A stretch of 48,364 nucleotides of DNA from Prevotella sp. (GTDB lineage: Bacteria; Bacteroidota; Bacteroidia; Bacteroidales; Bacteroidaceae). The notes below the pieces were generated by a model. The model ran no database searches. It had not been told where the DNA came from and was given only the letters and a program-made list of their open reading frames with translations. The stretch is taken from positions 1 to 48,364 of the forward strand of contig JAFUAY010000029.1 of NCBI GenBank assembly GCA_017460515.1, written 5' to 3'. Numbering within the stretch: position 1 is the first letter of the stretch; the number at the start of each line of letters is the position of its first letter. This document shows, in pieces, positions 41,409-48,364 of the stretch. The position numbers and the translations under genes were made by a program.

Positions 41409-43100
41409 ATGAAATACAATAAGTCATATATCTTAGGCATTCTTGCTGCCGGACTGTTGACCACTTCGTGCTCTGATCTGGACACAACCCCCACTGGTCA
41501 ACTCACAGGAGCGCAGTTTGCCGAATCACTGGAGAAAGATCCTAGTCTTTTGGCTTCTTCTGTTAGCGCCATCAACTATGCCATTGCCAAGGAGTATTGC
41601 GTATTTGGTGCTTCTCAGGGTCGTGCTGACGACTTCGGATGGCCTTCTTTTTGTCTGTCAGAGGGCTGTAACTCGGCTGATATCACTGGCATCGTTTCAG
41701 GTTACAACTGGTTCTCTACGGCTTCTACCTATGATGACCGTAACATCAACTATGCTAACCCTTACGAACGTTGGGCAATGTTCTACAATCAGATTAAGGC
41801 TTGTAACGACTTGCTTGACCAGATTGATCCCAACACAGACAATAAGAAACTGAAGCAGTACATGGGTGTTGCCAAGGCAGTACGTGCATGGGACTACCTG
41901 ATTCTGGTACAGAGCTATGCAAAGACCTATGTCGGACATGAGAATGACAAGGCCGTTCCTCTCTATCTTTCTAAGAATGACGAAGGTGCATCTGAACTGA
42001 CCACTGCCCGTCAGACCGTTGAGAGAGTATATGCTCAGATCGAGAAGGACCTTGCTATTGCGGCTACTGCACTGGAGGGCTTCGAGCGTGCAGACAAGAC
42101 TTTCGCCAACCAGGCTGTTGTATTCGGTCTGCAGGCACGTGTAGCCCTGATTAAGAATCAGTGGGCTGACGCTGCAACCTATGCTCAAAAGGCTATCGAC
42201 GCTGCTGCCGAAGAAGGCATTGTTCCTGCAACCATCGCTGAGGTGAGCAAGGCTGGTGCAATGTTCTGCCAGTTGAGTGAAACCAACTGGATGTGGGGTA
42301 TGTCATTCTCTGCAAGCAATATTCCAACTGATGGCGAGTATGAGACTTGGGTATCACAGATTTCTTCGCTGGCATCTTACAGCTACACCACTGAAACCGG
42401 TAGCTATCGCGCCATCAACTCTCACCTGTGGAACAGTATTCCTGCTACAGATGTCCGTAAGGGCTGGTGGGTTGATGAGAATATGAATTCTCCTCTTCTG
42501 AAGGGTCTCACATGGAGCAATAGCGGTGAGACAACAGCTGTTGGTAAGGCTTGCGGCAACCTGATTGACTTCATTCCTTACACCAACATCAAGTTTGGAT
42601 GCAATGCCGGTGAAATCGGAACTACCCACACTTGTGGCGACTTCCCCTTCATGCGCGTTGAGGAAATGTATCTCATCAAGGCCGAGGCCGAGGCTCAGCA
42701 GGGTCTTACCGGTGAGGCAACTACAACACTTGAGTCATTCGTAAAGGTATATCGTGATCCTTCCTATTCAGTAGCATCTGCTCCTGTTAGCAACCTGCTT
42801 GACGAGATTTGGCGTCAGCGTCGTATTGAGCTTTGGGGTGAAGGTTTTGCCATGAGTGACATCATGCGCTTGAAGAAGCCAGTTGTTCGCTATCTGGGTC
42901 TTACTGACGAAGTGACAAACTTCCCTGAGGCATGGCGATTCAACATCCCTGCTGAAGACGATATTCTGTTGGGTATTATTCCTCAGGATGAGATCAATGG
43001 TAATGAATATATTACTGATGATGACCAGAATCCGACTCGTTCAACTCCAGGCATGGGTGAGTATCCCGATTTGCGCGATGGAGTAACAGACAATTTCTAA
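41409..43100 (+). CDS. SusD/RagB-family surface lipoprotein
   Basis: 563 residues with a signal peptide and lipobox LTTSC (Cys about 21), followed by SDLDTTPTGQLT as in most SusD proteins. TPR-type helices such as ERWAMFYNQIKACNDLLDQI and GVAKAVRAWDYLILVQSYAKTY are typical, as is the C-terminal ligand-binding part with MRVEEMYLIKAEAEAQ and IWRQRRIELWGEGFAMSDIMRLKK. It forms the lid of the SusC channel and binds the substrate on the cell surface. It starts 34 bp after susC, in the same operon. Length is ordinary for the family. Confidence 0.92.
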   Translation: MKYNKSYILGILAAGLLTTSCSDLDTTPTGQLTGAQFAESLEKDPSLLASSVSAINYAIAKEYCVFGASQGRADDFGWPSFCLSEGCNSADITGIVSGYNWFSTASTYDDRNINYANPYERWAMFYNQIKACNDLLDQIDPNTDNKKLKQYMGVAKAVRAWDYLILVQSYAKTYVGHENDKAVPLYLSKNDEGASELTTARQTVERVYAQIEKDLAIAATALEGFERADKTFANQAVVFGLQARVALIKNQWADAATYAQKAIDAAAEEGIVPATIAEVSKAGAMFCQLSETNWMWGMSFSASNIPTDGEYETWVSQISSLASYSYTTETGSYRAINSHLWNSIPATDVRKGWWVDENMNSPLLKGLTWSNSGETTAVGKACGNLIDFIPYTNIKFGCNAGEIGTTHTCGDFPFMRVEEMYLIKAEAEAQQGLTGEATTTLESFVKVYRDPSYSVASAPVSNLLDEIWRQRRIELWGEGFAMSDIMRLKKPVVRYLGLTDEVTNFPEAWRFNIPAEDDILLGIIPQDEINGNEYITDDDQNPTRSTPGMGEYPDLRDGVTDNF

Positions 43101-43125
43101 ATGATAATTTCAATAAGATACAACA

Positions 43126-44937
43126 ATGAAAAAAAGCATATTTCTTACAGCAATTGCTGCCGTTTTAGCCTTGGCTTCGTGCGGCGATGATGACGACTAC
43201 TCTTATTCAGCAGGTGAGCCGTCTGTAGGTGCATATCTTTCAGCTGCAAAGTCCTCATTCGTGTTTACTCCTGATGAGGCTAAGGTACTGAAGTTGACAG
43301 TGGGTCGTTCAGTTTCTACTGATGCCGAGACAGTAACACTGGAGGGTAATAATCCTGTTTTCAGTGTTCCTGCTTCAGTGGCCTTCGCTGCAGGTGAGAA
43401 ACAAAAAGAGGTTGATATTCCCTTCGTGCTGAATACTGGTGAAAGCGCTAAACTGACGGTTAAGATTACCAGTGCAACATCACAATATGGTTCTGGTTCT
43501 GTTACAGTCAACGTGGTGTGCGACTATAATTGGGAGAGTCTTGGCGAGGGTACCTTCAGCGATGCATTCATTGGCATCTCTGAAGCCAAAGTGGAGATTC
43601 TTCAGAATCCTTCAAATCCCAACATGTATCGTATTGTCGGTCCTTATAATGAAATGAAGAAAGCTGACGATTATGACCCATCGTTCCCACCATCAGATAA
43701 TATGGATATTGTCATTATCCAGAATGGCGACCAATACAATGGCATTACTGTCAACTATGACGATCTTGTTGGCTATGATAAGGTTCATACCGGTTATATC
43801 GATGCCGATGTTGCTTCTGAGAGAGTTGTGACACACCCTGCAATTTATGAAAAGTATGCTGATCCTGCAACTTGGTACAATAACTGCGTACTGGCTTATC
43901 AGGAGACGAAATCTAATGGCGTGACGCTTCCTGGAAAGGTCCAGTTGGCTCCAGTCTACAACTTGCCTCAGTATGCTACAGGTGCATATGGCTATCACCT
44001 GATCGATGAGAAAAATATCGTAATTATCAGCTTCCCTGGCTATGTAGAGAGCGATTATGCTTTGTCATTCAAGTACTCAGGCAACTTTGCTGATCAGTTC
44101 GGCAAAGGTGAGTATGCTCTGGGTTCAGTTACTCTGGGTGCTGATGTTGCCAGCGCAAGATTGGCTGTGGCAACTGATGCAAACTACGACGATGTTGTAG
44201 CAGCTCTGGCAGCTGGAACCACTGGTGAGGTTGTCGAGGCATCGGGCGAAGTTAAGGTGCCTGTTGCTGGCGGCTCTGACCACTACTACATGGTAATCGT
44301 AGCCTTCGATGAGGATGGAAATGCTGTTGCTGCAGAAGATTTCCGCTTCTTCTTTACTTCATGCAAAGAACAGTGGACGGTAGTTGGAACTGGTGTTTAC
44401 ACATATGGAGCCGAAAGCTTAAATGTATATGATGTTGATGGCATGAGTTTCTATGAGGGAACAGCAAACGCAACCTTGTATAAGAGTACAACAACCGATG
44501 GCCTGTACACAATCAAGCCTTGGGCTAACGCAGAGGCAAACTATGGTCTTACCTTCTGGTGGGATACCGCAAGTAATGAGGTAATTGTTGATGGCGCTGA
44601 CACTGGCGACGAAGACATCTGGGAAGAAGAAGGCGAGACCTATAACGAGGGTGCCGTAACATTCTACGAACTGGCTCTGGTAGGAGTAGAAGTAGGCTAT
44701 GCATCTTTTTATGATCCTGCCAGCAAGACCTTTAATTTCTATTGCACCTATCTGAATGCCGAAGGTAATTGGTATGGAGCAGTCAAGGAGACCTTCGTTT
44801 TAGACGCAGCTGCTACGTCTCGTAGCTTCTCGCTTACTCCGTTTGCAAAGGCAAAGCATCATGGCAAGGCTCATCGCATAAACTTCATGATGAAGCGTGC
44901 TCTTTCTGCCAAGAAGAATATAAAGATTACGATGTAA
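43126..44937 (+). CDS. Surface lipoprotein in SusE/SusF position, unknown ligand
   Basis: 603 residues. Signal peptide with lipobox ALASC and a following GDDDD, an acidic stretch like the lipoprotein export signal that sends lipoproteins to the Bacteroidota cell surface. An N-terminal Calx-beta-like or Ig-like sandwich (about 30-130) leads into a large middle part without a recognised domain (VVCDYNWESLGEGTFSDAF, DKVHTGYIDADVAS) and a C-terminal part rich in aromatic and acidic residues. The end is unusually basic (AKHHGKAHRINFMMKRALSAKK). Being third in a susC-susD operon, it is probably an accessory ligand-binding protein; no sequence motif identifies the ligand. An intrinsic terminator follows. 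Confidence 0.78.
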   Translation: MKKSIFLTAIAAVLALASCGDDDDYSYSAGEPSVGAYLSAAKSSFVFTPDEAKVLKLTVGRSVSTDAETVTLEGNNPVFSVPASVAFAAGEKQKEVDIPFVLNTGESAKLTVKITSATSQYGSGSVTVNVVCDYNWESLGEGTFSDAFIGISEAKVEILQNPSNPNMYRIVGPYNEMKKADDYDPSFPPSDNMDIVIIQNGDQYNGITVNYDDLVGYDKVHTGYIDADVASERVVTHPAIYEKYADPATWYNNCVLAYQETKSNGVTLPGKVQLAPVYNLPQYATGAYGYHLIDEKNIVIISFPGYVESDYALSFKYSGNFADQFGKGEYALGSVTLGADVASARLAVATDANYDDVVAALAAGTTGEVVEASGEVKVPVAGGSDHYYMVIVAFDEDGNAVAAEDFRFFFTSCKEQWTVVGTGVYTYGAESLNVYDVDGMSFYEGTANATLYKSTTTDGLYTIKPWANAEANYGLTFWWDTASNEVIVDGADTGDEDIWEEEGETYNEGAVTFYELALVGVEVGYASFYDPASKTFNFYCTYLNAEGNWYGAVKETFVLDAAATSRSFSLTPFAKAKHHGKAHRINFMMKRALSAKKNIKITM

Positions 44938-44950
44938 TTAGTACTCTGAA

Positions 44951-45002
44951 TAAAAAATATCTGCTTCTTTGCTTAGTAAAGCAAGGGAGCAGATATTTTT
45001 TT
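44951..45002 (+). terminator. Intrinsic terminator of the SusC/SusD operon
   Basis: AAAATATCTGCT pairs with AGCAGATATTTT around an inner TTGCTT/AAGCAA hairpin and is followed by a T7 run. It sits 13 bp after the lipoprotein stop codon. Because of the A-tract on the other side it could also work in the opposite direction. Confidence 0.88.
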
Positions 45003-45064
45003 GTTCAACTGAATCAGTTGGGGTAAAGTTTCTTTTCGTGATTCTTCGGAAATGCCGATGTGTA

Positions 45065-45262
45065 CAGGTGTTTCAGAGTGCCACGACAGTGTCTTCGCCT
45101 GACACAAGTTGTGTCTCAGTGAGACACTGGTTGTGTCGCACTGAGATGTCGATGGTGTCGCAGTGAGAAACCGCTGAAATCTCAATGGGATACTGGTGAT
45201 GCCGCAGTCGGATATCGCTGATGCCACAATAGGAAACCGTTGATGCCAGAAGCAGACAATAT
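45065..45262. repeat. 22-bp degenerate tandem array (nine units)
   Basis: Nine consecutive 22-base units start at 45065, 45087, 45109, 45131, 45153, 45175, 45197, 45219 and 45241. Examples are TTGTGTCGCACTGAGATGTC plus GA, TGGTGTCGCAGTGAGAAACC plus GC and TGATGCCACAATAGGAAACC plus GT. Unit length is constant while sequence drifts gradually along the array. There are no spacers. The stretch 45003-45359 contains no gene I can support. Confidence 0.8.
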
Positions 45263-45359
45263 TGTTGTTAGATGAAGACAGCAGTATTGTCTCTTTTATT
45301 TGTGGTACGCGAAGCAATGCTAAAAGAATGTTAAATAATGGGCTTTTTTCATCGAAACA

Positions 45360-45391
45360 TTTGGAGTGTATTAGTAAAAACATTACTTTTG
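45360..45391 (+). promoter_or_regulatory. Promoter of the ABC transporter operon
   Basis: TTTG (45360-45363), 20 bp, TACTTTTG (45384-45391): near-perfect consensus. Transcription would start about 45395, inside the inverted repeat that follows. The leader to ATG 45489 is about 95 nt. Confidence 0.75.
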
Positions 45392-45393
45392 CA

Positions 45394-45415
45394 GTGTACT
45401 ATTAAAGTAGTACAC
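45394..45415 (+). promoter_or_regulatory. Inverted-repeat operator overlapping the transcription start
   Basis: GTGTACTA, six bases (TTAAAG), TAGTACAC: a perfect 8-bp dyad immediately after the -7 element. Its position is ideal for repression. The operon ends with a GntR-family gene, so autoregulation through this site is the natural inference. Confidence 0.7.
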
Positions 45416-45488
45416 CGATACAGTGGTAAATCTCATGGTGAAAACCAATACAAATAACCATAATAAATAACCAAACGAACTAAAAAGT

Positions 45489-46304
45489 ATGATTGACGTA
45501 AAAAACATCAGTTTCAAGTACGCAGGTCAGAAAGAACTCGTATTCGATGATTTCAGCCTTGAGTTGAAAGAAAACAACATCTATGGACTGTTAGGCAAAA
45601 ACGGCACGGGCAAGTCAACGCTCCTTTATCTCATCAGCGGCCTGCTTTGCGCCAAGAAGGGTAGTGTGTGCTTTGACGGTATCGAGACATCGAAGCGCTG
45701 TCCTGAAACCCTCCAGGAGATCTTCATCGTTCCTGAGGAGTTCGACTTGCCTGCTATGACGCTCCTTCAGTATGTGAAGATCAACGAACCCTTCTATCCC
45801 CGTTTCAGCCGCGAGGTACTGGAGGCTTGTCTGAAAGACTTCGAACTGTCGACCGATTTAAAACTCAATGCCCTGTCGATGGGTCAGAAGAAAAAGGTGT
45901 TCATGAGCTTCGCCCTCGCCGCTGGAACTAAGCTGCTGCTGATGGATGAGCCAACGAACGGCCTCGACATCCCCTCGAAGTCGCAGTTCCGCAAGGTGAT
46001 TGCGCAGCACATGACAGAGGATCGCACGCTGATTATCTCAACCCATCAGGTACACGATGTGGAGGCATTGCTCGACCATATCCTGATTCTCTCACAGCAG
46101 AAGCTGTTGTTTGATGCCAGTGTGTCAGAAATTACAGAGAAGTACACCTTCGAATATCGCACGCCCGACCAGATGGACGATGTGCTCTATGCAGAGCCTT
46201 CACTGCAGGGTAACGCCGTGATTGCTCCACGCAAGGCTGACAGCCCTGAAACACAGATCAACCTGGAACTGCTGTTTAATGCAGTGAACGAACAGAAGAT
46301 TTGA
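45489..46304 (+). CDS. ABC transporter ATP-binding protein
   Basis: 271 residues, a cytosolic ATPase subunit. Walker A GLLGKNGTGKSTL (about 34-46), Q-loop region around IFIVPEEFDLP, degenerate signature LSMGQKKKVFMSFAL (about 134-148, GQ in place of GGQ), Walker B LLLMDEPTNGLD (about 156-167) and the switch His in IISTHQVHD (about 187-195). It resembles the YtrB-like ATPases of small exporters that are paired with GntR-type regulators. The following two membrane proteins are its likely partners. The transported compound is unknown; cell-envelope stress or antimicrobial-peptide efflux is a guess from the regulator type. Confidence 0.88.
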   Translation: MIDVKNISFKYAGQKELVFDDFSLELKENNIYGLLGKNGTGKSTLLYLISGLLCAKKGSVCFDGIETSKRCPETLQEIFIVPEEFDLPAMTLLQYVKINEPFYPRFSREVLEACLKDFELSTDLKLNALSMGQKKKVFMSFALAAGTKLLLMDEPTNGLDIPSKSQFRKVIAQHMTEDRTLIISTHQVHDVEALLDHILILSQQKLLFDASVSEITEKYTFEYRTPDQMDDVLYAEPSLQGNAVIAPRKADSPETQINLELLFNAVNEQKI

Positions 46305-46317
46305 TTTCGACAACGGA

Positions 46318-46440
46318 TTACGCGAATGCGGATATTTTGAAACAACGAATTACGCGAATTAAACGAATTATTTTTCGACCACAGATTACGCGGATTAAAC
46401 GGATTGATTTAAGACCACGAATTGATTTAAGACTACAAGA
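46318..46440. repeat. Degenerate ACGAATTACGCGAATTAAACGAATT-type repeat
   Basis: The 139-bp gap between the ATPase and first permease genes is filled with variants of (A/C)-ACGGATTACGCGAAT, AACGAATTACGCGAATTAAA and GATTACGCGGATTAAACGGA, plus GACCACGAATTGATTTAAGA and GACTACAAGAT. Related phrases occur near 27520-27560. It is probably expanding intergenic junk, but it separates two genes that should be one operon. Confidence 0.65.
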
Positions 46441-46443
46441 TAT

Positions 46444-47232
46444 ATGATACAGTTTAGTTTTCATAGATTCAAAAAGCTGGCATGCTGGTCGCTGGTAAAC
46501 GACAAGCGATACTACGTGAAGTCGTTCCTACAGGTGATGGTGATACTGTTGCTGATGTTCCTGTTCTTCACGATTCTTACACGTACGAATATGGGACAGC
46601 AAGGAAACTACGGACCTTGCGCCTTCATAGCAAATGCAATCATTATAGTTACGATAGTGATGGGACCGGCCTTTATGTTCTATAGTATGGAAGGTAAACA
46701 TGACCAGCAGCGACTGATGATGCTGCCTGCCTCGAACTTTGAGAAATACCTGATGCGCTACTCCACATGGATGATCCTGTTGCCACTCTACATCGTAGCC
46801 TTCTTCGCTGCCGACCTGCTGCAATATATCATCCACGGGGTGATGGGACACGACTACGCCATGTTCGTGACCTCCGTCATCGTGAAATTCTTCAACGAAG
46901 TACCGCTCGCAAATACTGAATCTTCGCCTCATCTGCTGGATTCAACAGCTTTGGTTGTCGTATGGAGTCATTCCATATATGCCCTTGGTGCCACGTTCTT
47001 CCGCTCGCGTAAGTTCAACTGGATAATGACCACAGTGGTTATCATTCTGATTGGCATACTGGCAAATTGGCTGACAAGGGAGGATTCGGATCAACCATTT
47101 GACTGGAAGGTGTCTGAGTTAAACTACAGGATAGGGGTCGTCATCTATATCTGCTGGACGTTGCTGAACTTCTGGCTGTCATACCGTCTGTTCTGCCGCA
47201 ACCAAGTGATAGGAAAGTATGTGAACTTATAA
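46444..47232 (+). CDS. ABC exporter membrane subunit (first)
   Basis: 262 residues with about six hydrophobic segments: about 33-50 (VMVILLLMFLFFTIL), 61-82, 106-130, 175-190, 197-215 and 229-248. The motif FYSMEGKHDQQRLMMLPASNFEKYLMRY between helices 2 and 3 resembles the cytosolic coupling segment of ABC-2-like permeases. The third gene carries a matching RESLLMLPATNLEKFL. No catalytic motif. It lies 139 bp downstream of the ATPase gene, behind a repeat tract, and 15 bp before the second permease gene. The substrate is unknown. Confidence 0.75.
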   Translation: MIQFSFHRFKKLACWSLVNDKRYYVKSFLQVMVILLLMFLFFTILTRTNMGQQGNYGPCAFIANAIIIVTIVMGPAFMFYSMEGKHDQQRLMMLPASNFEKYLMRYSTWMILLPLYIVAFFAADLLQYIIHGVMGHDYAMFVTSVIVKFFNEVPLANTESSPHLLDSTALVVVWSHSIYALGATFFRSRKFNWIMTTVVIILIGILANWLTREDSDQPFDWKVSELNYRIGVVIYICWTLLNFWLSYRLFCRNQVIGKYVNL

Positions 47233-47247
47233 AAAAACGAATATATT

Positions 47248-48102
47248 ATGAACAACTTTAGTATAAACAGATTTGGAAAGACGCTGCGCTGGGTACTGGC
47301 CAACAATCTCCGCACACAAATAGCATGGACAATAGGATCAGCAACGGCTGTATTCCTCCTGCAGTTGATTCTGATAGCCCTGAGAAGTGCAGAATACGAC
47401 AACATATTGTATGCCGATGTATCCGGCATCTGCGCATCACTCCTTTGGGTATACATCCTGGTGGTGCTGAGTACAGCATTCTCGACATACGCAAAGAAAG
47501 AGAAGCGCGAGTCACTGCTGATGCTGCCTGCCACGAATCTGGAGAAATTCCTCTCCATCGTATTCTACGTCACAGTGGTTTGTACGCTGACCGGAATCCT
47601 CTCGTACATCATTGGCGACACACTGCGAATGGCTGTCCGCGCCCTACTCTTTGGCAATGAATGGATTACTACCATTCCCCATGTGCTGAATAATATGGTC
47701 TCCATTTTCGACAAAAGCCCGTACTTTATATACGCTAAGAGCTTTGCCATCATGAGGATTATCTGTATCATCACCGTTCCCCTTTGGATTCACTCGCTCT
47801 TCATACTGGGTAGTACGCTGATGCGCAAATATTCCTTCGTCATTACGGGACTGGTCATGATCATCTCTATTTGGTTCTATGCAAAGACTACCAATCTGTT
47901 GGGCCTAAACGGAAGCAATAACGAATTTGTTGTGAAGGATGGTGTTCAATACGTCGTCTTACATGCAACACAACTGCAATATATAGGTGCTCTTCTCACG
48001 CTATCGTTCGCCGTGATCAATTATCGCGTAGCGTTCCGTATCTTCAAAGGCTATCAGTTAATAACAAATAAGTGGACTAATTATGACATTCTCAAACGAT
48101 AA
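47248..48102 (+). CDS. ABC exporter membrane subunit (second)
   Basis: 284 residues with about six hydrophobic segments, a paralogue of the preceding permease: both start with a short amphipathic NxFSINRFGKTL / FHRFKKLACW-type segment and a predicted first helix, and share the MLPAxNxEKxL segment. Together they would form the heterodimeric membrane part of the exporter. The last 20 bp overlap the start of the GntR-type regulator gene, so translation is coupled. Substrate unknown. Confidence 0.75.
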   Translation: MNNFSINRFGKTLRWVLANNLRTQIAWTIGSATAVFLLQLILIALRSAEYDNILYADVSGICASLLWVYILVVLSTAFSTYAKKEKRESLLMLPATNLEKFLSIVFYVTVVCTLTGILSYIIGDTLRMAVRALLFGNEWITTIPHVLNNMVSIFDKSPYFIYAKSFAIMRIICIITVPLWIHSLFILGSTLMRKYSFVITGLVMIISIWFYAKTTNLLGLNGSNNEFVVKDGVQYVVLHATQLQYIGALLTLSFAVINYRVAFRIFKGYQLITNKWTNYDILKR

Positions 48103-48364
48103 AGCAATATACGTCCAGATAGCAGACCGGCTCTGCGATGAGATTCTGGCAGGCAAGTATCAGGATGACGACCGCATCCCCTCGGTACGCGAGTATGCGG
48201 TGCTCCTGGAGGTGAATACCAATACGGCGGTGAAGGCTTACGACGAGCTGGCTCGCGCGAACATTATTTATAATAAACGAGGAATGGGCTATTTCGTGAC
48301 AAAAGGAGCGAAGAAGCAAATCCTGAAAGAGCGCAAGAAAGCGTTCATGAAAGAGCAATTGCCA
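48083..48364 (+). CDS. GntR-family (YtrA-type) regulator, partial at the window end
   Basis: 94 codons are present, with no stop before the window ends. The N-terminal winged helix-turn-helix is clear: AIYVQIADRLCDEILAGKYQ, then RIPSVREYAVLLEVNTNTAVKAYDELARANII and the wing RGMGYFVTKGA. Short YtrA-type members of GntR have only a brief helical C-terminal part after this, and this one begins similarly (KKQILKERKKAFMKEQL). The ATG at 48083 overlaps the second permease gene by 20 bp. It likely represses the operon through the GTGTACTA dyad at 45394-45415, with a ligand signal relieving repression. Confidence 0.85.
   Translation, partial: MTFSNDKAIYVQIADRLCDEILAGKYQDDDRIPSVREYAVLLEVNTNTAVKAYDELARANIIYNKRGMGYFVTKGAKKQILKERKKAFMKEQLP

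Noticed and set aside
45065-45262. CRISPR array or small coding gene in the repeat tract
   Set aside because: The 22-bp units are contiguous with no spacers, and the frames through the tract give repetitive low-complexity peptides without a start signal.

Overview
The window comes from a Bacteroidota genome, most likely a gut or rumen Prevotella-type member of the Bacteroidales. This is inferred from the promoters (TTTG, about 19-20 bp, then TAnnTTTG), a SusC/SusD pair, a PorX-type response regulator beside a PorW/SprE-like lipoprotein (type IX secretion), a GH106-type glycosidase, Bacteroidales-style GH3 acyl-adenylase and DUF3108 genes, and a copy of the AAA-ATPase-like/DUF1703 family plus a broken second copy. 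The left edge (1-190) looks like the promoter and leader of an rRNA operon reading out of the window on the minus strand.

Layout. 0.3-3.8 kb (-): a secreted GH106-like glycosidase. 4-8.4 kb (+): GH3 acyl-adenylase, Ig-like lipoprotein and DUF3108 protein. 8.3-10.9 kb (-): a YghZ-like aldo/keto reductase and an AAA-ATPase/PD-(D/E)XK protein. 11.0-23.7 kb (-): a cluster of very large secreted proteins. One carries an endonuclease/exonuclease/phosphatase (EEP) domain, two carry only binding-type and helical modules, and a secreted calcineurin-like phosphoesterase sits among them. Two related 58-62 residue peptides with an acidic WDDE tail belong to the cluster; the one at 11,011-11,187 is easily missed. 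24.3-27.3 kb (-): two Cache-HAMP sensors, the second a kinase split by a frameshift at an A7 run and lacking the usual phosphoacceptor His. 27.3-30.4 kb: an accessory island with a 22-bp tandem array, a 96-bp inverted repeat, a broken AAA-ATPase-like gene and an uncharacterised gene pair.

30.4-37.8 kb (+): aroA, a small Cys-rich membrane protein, porW-like and porX genes, and class II fructose-bisphosphate aldolase. 38.1-45.0 kb (+): a SusC-SusD-surface lipoprotein operon closed by a strong terminator. 45.0-45.3 kb: a second 22-bp degenerate array. 45.4-48.4 kb (+): an ABC exporter operon ending in a GntR-family regulator cut by the window edge; a perfect inverted repeat at the promoter is its likely operator.

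How it fits together. PorW/PorX belong to type IX secretion, and four large exported proteins end in the same short tail (YNLNGQ or a variant, a basic linker, G-[IV]-[FY]-I-x-N-G-[KR]-K), which I infer to be a sorting signal. The most promising unexplained system is the 11.0-23.7 kb cluster: it combines phosphodiester- or phosphoester-cleaving enzymes, large multidomain surface proteins and paired acidic-tailed micro-proteins. Accessory oddities such as the A7 frameshift, inverted-repeat module, 22-bp arrays and shared promoter cassette are listed separately.
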